Under the pieces are notes generated by a model. It did no database searches. It was not told the origin of the DNA and saw only the letters and a list, made by a program, of their open reading frames with translations. DNA of 64,000 nucleotides from Seonamhaeicola algicola (GTDB lineage: Bacteria > Bacteroidota > Bacteroidia > Flavobacteriales > Flavobacteriaceae): positions 620,001 through 684,000 of the forward strand of contig NZ_VOSC01000012.1 of assembly GCF_007997385.1 (NCBI RefSeq), given 5' to 3'. Position numbers and translations under genes: made by a program. Below are positions 52,840-60,940 of this stretch, piece after piece. Position 1 is the stretch's first letter; each line of letters starts with the position of its first letter.

Positions 52840-54015
52840 ATGAAAAAAACTACAATAGTTAAATATGTGTTTGCTTTCTTTTTTATGTGCTTTTTATCCG
52901 GTTTCTCACAGCAGGAAAAAGTAGTTTTAGAAGGTTTGGTAAAAGATGAAAATAACTATGAAGTGCCTTATGCTGCCGTAGGTATTCCAAAAAAATATTT
53001 AGGTACAGCCACTACCGAAGACGGTAGTTTTTATTTACAACTTAGTAAAAGTAATCTAGCTGATAGTCTAGAAGTATCTAGTATTGGATATTTAACTTAT
53101 AAAATCAAAGTTGAAGATTTTTTAAACTTAAGTGAAAAAGTTATTGTTTTAAAAGAGGATATTGTATCGTTAGATGAGGTAAACATTTTAGCAGCATCAG
53201 ATTATGTTAAAACAGCTTTTAAAAACATAAAAAATACATCTTTAAGTAGCAATCATCAGCTCAATATGCTATACAGAAGATTTTCAACAGAAGCTGAAAA
53301 AGCATGCTTTCTAGTTGAGCATTATATAAAAGTGCTAGATAGAGGTTTAAATTCACCACAATACACAAGAGTTGAAGTTATTGAAGGGAGAAAATCTGCA
53401 GACTACAGGTTTGTTAAAGATAAATATCCTGGGCATCAAGTACTTAATGTAGCTAATACAAATCCTGTTAGAAAAGGTATAAACAAAAATAATTATAATT
53501 GGACTAAAATAGGAGATACTTCTTATGACGGTGAAGATATTGTAATTATTGAGGGTAAAGGCAAAAAAAATAAATGGCAATGGTTAAAACTATATATTGG
53601 TGTTGATACTAAAGGTATTTATAAAATAGAATCATCAAATTTAAATTCTATATGGATATATAAAAAAGGCCCTAATGGAAAATTAATTTTAAGCTACCAT
53701 AATAGAGTTTGGGCAAAAGATATGTCTATTAATGCTATGCAAAAAAAGCTCTTACAAACAACTAGTAATAAGGTTCCAGTGTCTTACAGGCATGAGGTTT
53801 TTGTGTTAGGAGTTGAAACCAACAAAAAGAAAATTAAAGTTGGAAATTATGAAGGTTATAAAAAAGATATGGGTGATATTGATGTAAAATATAATCCTAA
53901 TTTTTGGAACAACTTTAGCTTACCTCCAGAAACAGCCTTTTATAAAAAAAGCGTCAAGCAGTTAGAGTCTATTTATGGTGTGCCTCTTGAGCAGCAATTC
54001 AAAGCCGTAAACTAA
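52840..54015 (+). CDS. Carboxypeptidase-like regulatory domain-containing exported protein
   Basis: A 391-residue exported protein. I start at ATG 52840 (MKKTTIVKYVFAFFFMCFLSGFSQ); an upstream TTG in the same frame is less likely. After the signal peptide comes a carboxypeptidase-like domain at about 27-105 (VVLEGLVKDENNYEVPYAAV, TTEDGSFYL), then a region with LLYRRFS-like sequence, here MLYRRFSTEAEK. This resembles the family of Bacteroidota proteins with a similar N-domain but no barrel. No catalytic motif is recognised. It precedes an M28 peptidase (27 bases) on the same strand. Confidence 0.78.
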   Translation: MKKTTIVKYVFAFFFMCFLSGFSQQEKVVLEGLVKDENNYEVPYAAVGIPKKYLGTATTEDGSFYLQLSKSNLADSLEVSSIGYLTYKIKVEDFLNLSEKVIVLKEDIVSLDEVNILAASDYVKTAFKNIKNTSLSSNHQLNMLYRRFSTEAEKACFLVEHYIKVLDRGLNSPQYTRVEVIEGRKSADYRFVKDKYPGHQVLNVANTNPVRKGINKNNYNWTKIGDTSYDGEDIVIIEGKGKKNKWQWLKLYIGVDTKGIYKIESSNLNSIWIYKKGPNGKLILSYHNRVWAKDMSINAMQKKLLQTTSNKVPVSYRHEVFVLGVETNKKKIKVGNYEGYKKDMGDIDVKYNPNFWNNFSLPPETAFYKKSVKQLESIYGVPLEQQFKAVN

Positions 54016-54042
54016 TAAAGAGTATAAACCCAAGCTACCTAA

Positions 54043-54945
54043 ATGTTTAAAATTAAGCTTTTATTAGTATTTTTCGTGCTGTTTAAAACAGCGTTTGGTT
54101 ACTCTCAAAATGAAAAGAATATATGTTTTAGTCACGAAAATTTATTAAGGCATATAAAAACATTATCTTCTGATGCTTTTGAAGGAAGGCGTACAGGAAC
54201 ACAAGGTGCCAATAAAGCTAAAAAGTATATAATTAATCAGTATCATACATTACAAGTTAAGCCTTTTAAGCAAGGATATCAGCAAACATTTTTATTTAAC
54301 AAAGGAAAAAAACAGTACAAAGGCGTAAATGTTATTGGCTATATTAAAGGAACATGCGTACCTAATAAGTATATTGTAATTAGTGCACACTATGATCATG
54401 AAGGTATTAAGAACGGAAAAATTTACAATGGTGCAGATGATAACGCTTCTGGTTTGAGTGCATTATTCAGTTTTGCCGAATATTTTAAAACGCATCCGCC
54501 AAAACACTCCGTTATTTTAGCGGCTTTTGATGCTGAGGAATTAGGACTTAAAGGGTCTAGTTACTTTGTAAATAATTTAAATGTTCCATACCATAAAATT
54601 CTACTAAATATTAATATGGATATGATTAGTAGAAGTAATACCAATACTTTGCACGTGGCCGGTTCAAATATTTATAAGCAATTTATACAAGCAGTTTGTT
54701 GCGTGGCGCATGAAAACTTTACTTTAAAAAGCGGGCACGATGGTTTTGATGAAAATGATAGTTGGGTATATGCCTCAGATCATGCTAATTTTCATAAAAA
54801 AGATATTCCGTTTTTATATTTTGGAGTAGATGATCATGATGATTACCATGAACCTACTGATGATTTTGAAAACATTCACCCAACGTTTTACATTGAAGCT
54901 GTAAAAACAATCATTTCAGTGTTTAATAAAATTGATAAAAGTTAG
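54043..54945 (+). CDS. M28 family peptidase (exported)
   Basis: A 300-residue zinc aminopeptidase-type enzyme. The signal peptide ends about residue 21 (FGYSQ). Zinc ligands of the M28 fold: His116 (ISAHYDHEG), Asp133 (GADDNASG), Glu166 (DAEELGL; Glu165 is the general base), Asp193 (NMDMISR) and His269 (DYHEPTDDFENI). It probably forms a bicistronic unit with the gene upstream. It converges on the membrane fusion gene with a 2-base gap. Confidence 0.92.
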   Translation: MFKIKLLLVFFVLFKTAFGYSQNEKNICFSHENLLRHIKTLSSDAFEGRRTGTQGANKAKKYIINQYHTLQVKPFKQGYQQTFLFNKGKKQYKGVNVIGYIKGTCVPNKYIVISAHYDHEGIKNGKIYNGADDNASGLSALFSFAEYFKTHPPKHSVILAAFDAEELGLKGSSYFVNNLNVPYHKILLNINMDMISRSNTNTLHVAGSNIYKQFIQAVCCVAHENFTLKSGHDGFDENDSWVYASDHANFHKKDIPFLYFGVDDHDDYHEPTDDFENIHPTFYIEAVKTIISVFNKIDKS

Positions 54946-54947
54946 TA

Positions 54948-56099
54948 TTAGTGTGCATGACCACTGCCTTCAAAATTATCACCAAGCATAAAGCCACCAG
55001 CTATTAAAATATCTTTATCAGCAAATTCATTTGCGTTAATTATTTCTGTGTGAGTTTCGGTTTGTGAGCCAAGTTTTAAAGCTATTTTTTCAAAATAATA
55101 TTGGTTGTTTTTCTTTTCTTTTAAAACTAAAGCAAAAGCACCTTCTTCATCTTCATTAACAGCGTTATTTGCTAAAGCTAAATTTGTAGTGGTAGTGGTT
55201 AAAATTAAAGCTTCTACAAACATACCTACAATAAAATTGGTATTGGCTTCATTTAAAATGTGTGCATGAACCTTTACAACCCTAGTTTTGTCATTAATAG
55301 TTGTACCTACAAGGTGTACATTGGCATTAAAAGTTTCATTAGAAGCCTCAGGAATTTTAAAGCGTATATTTTGCCCTTTTTTAATGCGTAAAATATCTTT
55401 TTCAAACACTGAAAGTTCTAAATGAATATGATCTGTATCAATAATTTCCATTATTACATCATCAGCTGCTACATGCATACCGTTACTAATATTAACTTTT
55501 GTTATATAGCCTTCAATAGGAGAATATATATTGATTTTTGAAGATATATGTCCTTTTTCAACACGTAAAGGATTTATATGAAGCATTAATAGTTTTTTAC
55601 GTAAACCGTTATAATGGGCTAAGTTACTTTTATATGTGCTTTCAGCTTTTAAGTAATTTTTTTGCGATGTAATATTTTCATCAAAAAGTGTTTTTTGTCT
55701 ATTAAATTCAGCTTTTAAATAATTGAGTTGTTCTGAAATTTCTAAATAATCTTGCTGTAATTCTATAAAATCAGGATTTTCAATGGTAGCTAAAACTTGT
55801 CCTTTTTTTACTTTATCGCCTACTAAAAGTGGTGTTTTTGTTATATAACCACCCATATAAGTGCTTATAACAGCTTTGTTTTTTGGAGGTACATCAATAG
55901 TACCATTTACTTTAATGCCTTTGGTAAATGTATAATTAGTTAATTTACCCAATTGCATATTGTTACTGTTAAATTGATGTTGTGTTATAACTAAATTGTT
56001 ATTTTGGGTGTCTTCATTTGAAGCATTGCTATTGTTTTTTTCAGTGTTTTCGCAAGCCATTATAATAAGCGCGAATAAAAAGGTGTATATAGGTTTCAT
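54948..56099 (-). CDS. RND efflux membrane fusion lipoprotein (CusB/CzcB-like)
   Basis: A 383-residue periplasmic adaptor, lipobox IMAC (Cys16). Barrel-sandwich halves are at TYMGGYITKTPLLVGDKVKKGQ and IYSPIEGYITKVNISNGMHV; a helical hairpin between them (LEISEQLNYLKAEF) and beta-barrel domain follow. Few His near the ends (GSGHAH at the C terminus) could bind metal. The start overlaps the stop of the pump gene (TAATG). It couples inner and outer membrane parts of the pump. Confidence 0.92.
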   Translation of the reverse strand: MKPIYTFLFALIIMACENTEKNNSNASNEDTQNNNLVITQHQFNSNNMQLGKLTNYTFTKGIKVNGTIDVPPKNKAVISTYMGGYITKTPLLVGDKVKKGQVLATIENPDFIELQQDYLEISEQLNYLKAEFNRQKTLFDENITSQKNYLKAESTYKSNLAHYNGLRKKLLMLHINPLRVEKGHISSKINIYSPIEGYITKVNISNGMHVAADDVIMEIIDTDHIHLELSVFEKDILRIKKGQNIRFKIPEASNETFNANVHLVGTTINDKTRVVKVHAHILNEANTNFIVGMFVEALILTTTTTNLALANNAVNEDEEGAFALVLKEKKNNQYYFEKIALKLGSQTETHTEIINANEFADKDILIAGGFMLGDNFEGSGHAH

Positions 56100-59000
56100 T
56101 ATTGTAAAATTAAGTGGTTTATAGCTATTATTGTTAGGTTGTATTTATTTAGGTTTTCAAGGTAAGTGAGTTCAATTTCCGTAGCGGTTTCAAGGCTTTG
56201 TATGTATTGAAAAAAGTCAATTTCACCTTCTTTAAATGAGCGTTGTGCTGTTTTTATAATTTCTTTAGAAAGCTTTTTTCCTTGGGCATTATAATAATTT
56301 ACAGCAGCTTCATGTTGTTTTAGTTTTGCTGATAATGATTTATATGCTGCGTTTAACTTTATTTTATACTCTTTTTTTTCAGCCTCTGCAGCTTCTATAG
56401 CTAGTTTGCTTGCTTTAATTTTTGAAGCATTTCCGCTAAAGAAAATAGGAATTTTTAATCCCAATTGATAGCCTTTAATATTTGTGTTTAAAGTATTGTT
56501 GGTACCCTGAAAATATTCGGCAGTTATATCTGGTAGTAAATTTTGTTTTTCTTTATTATTTAAAGCTTTGTAATAAGAAGTAGTGGTATTATACAAGGAT
56601 AGGCCGATATTGTTTTCAATTGAAATAGATTGTAACTCTACTTTTTGTAGTGTATTGTCAATAATTGTAATAGAATCTAATTGAACTAGTTTTTTTAAAT
56701 CTTCGTTAGCCAGCACAATGTCTTGTTGTGCTTGTTTGTAAAGCATTTCTAGTTGTTTTTGTTTTGATTTAGCGCTAATCATTTCTAAATAGTTAGTTTC
56801 TCCTAATTCAAAACGTCTGTGTGAAGCTTTTTCAAACTGATTGTAAAGGCTATCTAAAAACTTGTAGGTTTTAGCTTTGTTTTTAGCATAAACAAGATTG
56901 GAATATGCAGTGAGAACATTACGTTTAAGGTTTTTTAAAGCTATGTTATATTCTGTTTGTTGAAGATTAAATTCGGCTTGTTTTACTTTTTTATCAGCAA
57001 AATAAATTGTTGGAAACTTAAACGTTTGTGAAATGCCAAAAACATTTAAAGGTTCATTATTTATGGCTAAATTATTTTCATCATAACTGTAATAAATTGA
57101 TGTCTTGTCAAAGTTAAAAGCGCTACCAATTAATGATTTTGATTCTTTACTTTTTAATGCAGAAGCTTTTAATGCAGCGTTGTTTTTAATAGCTAAATGT
57201 ATGGCTTCATCAACAGTTAAATTTTTTTGTTGTGCGTGTATTTGTAAAGAAAGTAATGTTACAATTACTAAGGTACTTATTTTTTTGTTCATTTTTAATT
57301 CGATTTTTTTCTCAAACCATGCGTATAAAACGGGTAAAACTATTAATGTTAAAATAGTTGCTGTAACCAATCCGCCAATAACTACGGTTGCTAATGGCCG
57401 CTGAACTTCGGCACCGGCGTTGGTTGAAATTGCCATAGGAAGAAACCCAAGTGTAGCTGCCGATGCTGTTAATAAAACAGGGCGTAGGCGTTCAGTTGTT
57501 CCACGTTTTATGCGTTCATCAATATTTGAAATGCCTATTTTTTTAAGTTCTTTAAAATGCTCAATAAGTACAATGCCATTAAGTACAGCTATACCAAAAA
57601 GCGCTATAAAACCAACACCTGCCGAAATACTAAAGGGCATACCTCTAAACCATAAAAGGAGCACACCTCCAACAGCCGAAAGTGGAATAGCGGTGTATAC
57701 CATGGCGGCTTCTTTTACAGAGCCAAAAGCAAAATATAGTAAAATGAATATGAGTACAAGTACAATAGGTACAGCTACCATTAATCTGTTTTTAGCGCTT
57801 TCAAGATTTTCAAATTGGCCGCCATAGGTAATATTATAACCTGCAGGTAGTTTTACCTGTTCATCAACAATTGCTTTAACATCATTAACAACCGATTGTA
57901 AATCTCTGTTTCGTACATTAATTCCAACTACAATCCGTCTGCGTGTATCATCTCTAGAAATTTTAGCAGGACCTGTGGTGTATTTTATTTCGGCTAACTC
58001 ACTTAATGGAATTTTTGTACCACTAGGCGTGTCTACATATAAATTTTGAAGGTTTTCAATAGTTGTTCTGTGGTTGGCATCTAATCTAACCACCATATCA
58101 AAACGTTTTTCGCCTTCAAATACATTACCTACTATTTTACCTGCAAACCCCATTGAAATAAGTTGGTTTACATCTGCAATGTTTAAACCATAACGAGCAA
58201 TTTTATTTCTGTTATAATTTACACTCATTTGAGGTAAGCCTTCAACCTTTTCAATTATAATATCTGAAGCACCTTCAATATGCTGAATGCGTGTTTTAAT
58301 TTCATCGGCTTTACTAGCTAAAATTGATAAATCTTCTCCAAAAATTTTAACGGCCACATCGGCACGTACACCAGTAATTAGTTCATTAAAGCGCATTTCA
58401 ATAGGTTGTGTAAATTCTACTTCCATTCCAGGAATTATGGTAAGTGCTTCTTTAAATTTATCGGCTAGTTCATCTTTACTATCAGCAGAAACCCATTCGT
58501 TTTTAGGTTTTAGTTTTATAATTACATCACTTTCTTCCATACTCATTGGGTCTGTTGGTACTTCGGCTGCACCAATACGGCTTACTACCTGTACAACTTC
58601 AGGGAAGTTTTCTAATAATACCTGTTCTATTTTTGTTGTAATTTCAATAGTTTTTCCTAATGAAGTGCCTGTTTTTAGTACTGGCTGAATTACAAAGTCA
58701 CCTTCATCTAAAGTTGGTACAAACTCACCGCCCATAGTTGTAAAAACCCATATGCTTATTGCTAATAATGTGCCTGCAAATGATAGTACTATTTTTTTGT
58801 TTTTTAAAGACCAATTGATGGTAGGCTTATAAAGTTTATTTAAAAAATTCATGAGCCTATTAGCTATGTTCTTTTTAGTTTGTTTGCTAGGTTTTAAAAA
58901 TATTGAAGAAACTACCGGAACATATGTTAAACAGAAAATTATGGCACCCATAAGCGCAAAACTAAAGGTTAGTGCCATAGGCTTAAACATTTTACCTTCA

Positions 59001-60415
59001 ACACCACTTAATGAGAGAATGGGTATAAACACTATAAGAATAATGATTTGACCAAAAATTGCCGAATTCATCATTTTTGAAGCACTTTTTAAAGTAATAG
59101 AGTCAATGGCTTGTTGCTGTTCGTTTTTAGAAAGCGCATTTGCAGTGGTGCTTTGTGTTGTTATTTTAAAAGCAATGAATTCTACAATAATTACTGCGCC
59201 ATCTATAATAATTCCAAAATCAATAGCACCCATGCTCATAAGGTTAGCATCAATACCAAAAATATTCATTAACGAAATGGCAAATAATAAACTTAACGGA
59301 ATTACAGATGCTACAACAAGCCCAGACCTTATGTTTCCTAATAGTAGTACAACAACAAAAATAACAATAAGTGAGCCTAAAATTAGGTTTTCGGCAACGG
59401 TAAAGGTTGTTTTATTTATTAACTCACTACGCTCTAAAAAACCGTTAATGTAGATGCCTTGGGGTAATGATTTTTGCACAGATGCTACGCGTTTTTTTAC
59501 AGCATTAATTACTTTTTTAGAGTTGCCATCTTTTAACATCATTACTTGCCCAAGTACTTTTTCGCCTTCGCCATTGCCTGTAATAGCGCCAAAGCGTGTG
59601 GCGCTTCCAAAGTGTACTTTGGCTACGTCTTTTATAAAAATAGGAATGCCATTATTTTTAACAACAATATTTTCAATATCGGCTTTTGAGTTTACTAAAC
59701 CTTCACCACGAATAAAAAAAGCTTTGTTATTTTTTTCAATATAACCACCACCTGCAACACTATTATTTTTTTCTAAAGCATTAAAAATATCAATGTAACT
59801 AATATTCATGGCGTTTAATTTTTGCGGATTTAAGGAAACTTCATATTGTTTTAAATAACCGCCCCACGTGTTTACTTCTACTACACCCGGAATGCCAGAA
59901 AGTTGGCGTTTTACAATCCAGTCTTGAATAGTGCGTATTTGGGTAGCAGAATATTGGTTTTTATATGCTGGTTTTACATCTAAAATGTATTGGTAAATTT
60001 CGCCTAAGCCTGTTGTAATTGGGCCCATTTCAGGTGTGCCAAAACCTTCGGGTATTTTTTCGCTAGCCGATTTTATTTTTTCTGAAATTAACTGTCTTGG
60101 TAAATAGGTGCCAAGGTTGTCTTCAAAAACAATAGTAACTACTGATAGCCCAAATTTTGAAACAGAACGTATTTCTTTTACACCCGGTAAGTTGGCCATT
60201 TCTAACTCTACCGGATATGTTATAAATTGTTCAACATCTTGGGTAGATAAATTTTTTGATGTTGTAATTATTTGTACTTGATTATTGGTTATATCTGGTA
60301 CGGCGCCAATTGAAATTTGGGTTAGTGAGTATAAACCAAAACCTATAACTGAACCTATAAAAAGGAATATGAATAGCTTATTTTTTAAGCTAAATTTTAT
60401 AATGTTTTCTAGCAT
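56099..60415 (-). CDS. CzcA-type heavy-metal RND pump fused to a TolC-like outer membrane factor
   Basis: A 1438-residue fusion. Residues 1 to about 1035 are a heavy-metal RND pump of the CusA/CzcA class: TM1 with NKLFIFLFIGSVIGFGLY, a proton-relay helix with DFGIIIDGAVIIVEF (399-413), and a second set of six helices ending VLPVLYAWFEKK. The DFG...DGAVIIVE form matches CzcA-type (Zn, Co, Cd, Ni) pumps rather than CusA, although the usual Asn after Glu is Phe413. At Met1042 a complete signal peptide begins (MNKKISTLVIVTLLSLQIHA), followed by an outer membrane efflux domain (TVDEAIHLAIKNN, coiled-coil helices, to 1438). No stop separates the two. Genes before and after are the His-rich protein and the membrane fusion lipoprotein. 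Confidence 0.92.
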   Translation of the reverse strand: MLENIIKFSLKNKLFIFLFIGSVIGFGLYSLTQISIGAVPDITNNQVQIITTSKNLSTQDVEQFITYPVELEMANLPGVKEIRSVSKFGLSVVTIVFEDNLGTYLPRQLISEKIKSASEKIPEGFGTPEMGPITTGLGEIYQYILDVKPAYKNQYSATQIRTIQDWIVKRQLSGIPGVVEVNTWGGYLKQYEVSLNPQKLNAMNISYIDIFNALEKNNSVAGGGYIEKNNKAFFIRGEGLVNSKADIENIVVKNNGIPIFIKDVAKVHFGSATRFGAITGNGEGEKVLGQVMMLKDGNSKKVINAVKKRVASVQKSLPQGIYINGFLERSELINKTTFTVAENLILGSLIVIFVVVLLLGNIRSGLVVASVIPLSLLFAISLMNIFGIDANLMSMGAIDFGIIIDGAVIIVEFIAFKITTQSTTANALSKNEQQQAIDSITLKSASKMMNSAIFGQIIILIVFIPILSLSGVEGKMFKPMALTFSFALMGAIIFCLTYVPVVSSIFLKPSKQTKKNIANRLMNFLNKLYKPTINWSLKNKKIVLSFAGTLLAISIWVFTTMGGEFVPTLDEGDFVIQPVLKTGTSLGKTIEITTKIEQVLLENFPEVVQVVSRIGAAEVPTDPMSMEESDVIIKLKPKNEWVSADSKDELADKFKEALTIIPGMEVEFTQPIEMRFNELITGVRADVAVKIFGEDLSILASKADEIKTRIQHIEGASDIIIEKVEGLPQMSVNYNRNKIARYGLNIADVNQLISMGFAGKIVGNVFEGEKRFDMVVRLDANHRTTIENLQNLYVDTPSGTKIPLSELAEIKYTTGPAKISRDDTRRRIVVGINVRNRDLQSVVNDVKAIVDEQVKLPAGYNITYGGQFENLESAKNRLMVAVPIVLVLIFILLYFAFGSVKEAAMVYTAIPLSAVGGVLLLWFRGMPFSISAGVGFIALFGIAVLNGIVLIEHFKELKKIGISNIDERIKRGTTERLRPVLLTASAATLGFLPMAISTNAGAEVQRPLATVVIGGLVTATILTLIVLPVLYAWFEKKIELKMNKKISTLVIVTLLSLQIHAQQKNLTVDEAIHLAIKNNAALKASALKSKESKSLIGSAFNFDKTSIYYSYDENNLAINNEPLNVFGISQTFKFPTIYFADKKVKQAEFNLQQTEYNIALKNLKRNVLTAYSNLVYAKNKAKTYKFLDSLYNQFEKASHRRFELGETNYLEMISAKSKQKQLEMLYKQAQQDIVLANEDLKKLVQLDSITIIDNTLQKVELQSISIENNIGLSLYNTTTSYYKALNNKEKQNLLPDITAEYFQGTNNTLNTNIKGYQLGLKIPIFFSGNASKIKASKLAIEAAEAEKKEYKIKLNAAYKSLSAKLKQHEAAVNYYNAQGKKLSKEIIKTAQRSFKEGEIDFFQYIQSLETATEIELTYLENLNKYNLTIIAINHLILQ

Positions 60416-60498
60416 AATTCATTTTGCTGAATAATTAAAAAAGTAACATGTTCAAATTGTTAAATTTGAATTGTTTGTAAATGTATTTAGACGGTGAA

Positions 60499-60891
60499 TT
60501 ATGCTAATTTAGGTGGTTGAAAAACTGTGGGTTTCTCAAAAGAAGAAATAGGCTCTTTGTAAAAAAAGTTTAATTGCGTGTTTTGATGCATTTGGTTTTG
60601 AAGCGGAAACTCTAAACTTGTAACTAAAATACATGCAAAATTAACTTGGCAAAAAATATGTTGATGACTTTTAAAGGGTAAGTCGTCATGCTCTTCATGA
60701 TCATTTTGTGTAGAAACGGCTTGCTCACCGTAATGTTCATACAAAAACTCTAAAAACGTATCGCCATACATTTCTTGATGATACTGGGCATGCTCTATTA
60801 AAACACCTAGTTTAGATAGCTCTTCAATGTTTATATTTAAACTTTGAAAAAGCATTAAAATAGAATATACTATGGCTGCCGTTTTGCTCAT
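60499..60891 (-). CDS. His-rich small protein of the metal efflux operon
   Basis: A 130-residue protein with a hydrophobic N-terminal segment (AAIVYSILMLFQSL), which may be a signal peptide or anchor, then IEHAQYHQEMYGDTFLEFLYEHYG and a His/Asp/Glu-rich stretch DHEEHDDLPFKSHQH followed by FCQVNFAC. These could bind a metal ion. Similar small genes precede CzcA-type pumps in this phylum, so a periplasmic metal chaperone or sensor role is inferred. It lies 83 bases upstream of the pump gene. Confidence 0.75.
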   Translation of the reverse strand: MSKTAAIVYSILMLFQSLNINIEELSKLGVLIEHAQYHQEMYGDTFLEFLYEHYGEQAVSTQNDHEEHDDLPFKSHQHIFCQVNFACILVTSLEFPLQNQMHQNTQLNFFYKEPISSFEKPTVFQPPKLA

Positions 60892-60898
60892 ACTTTTG

Positions 60899-60906
60899 CA
60901 AAATTA
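60899..60906 (-). promoter_or_regulatory. Candidate -7 element for the metal efflux operon
   Basis: TAATTTTG on the minus strand matches TAnnTTTG and ends 7 bases upstream of the ATG at 60891, predicting a leaderless or nearly leaderless transcript. No exact -33 box. Confidence 0.42.
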
Positions 60907-60940
60907 CAAAAAATAAATACTGAAAATATTTAAAGAAAAC

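Noticed and set aside
57105-59744. Several plus-strand open frames of 96-135 codons
   Set aside because: All lie antisense to the RND pump and outer membrane factor coding sequence and show no independent motifs.
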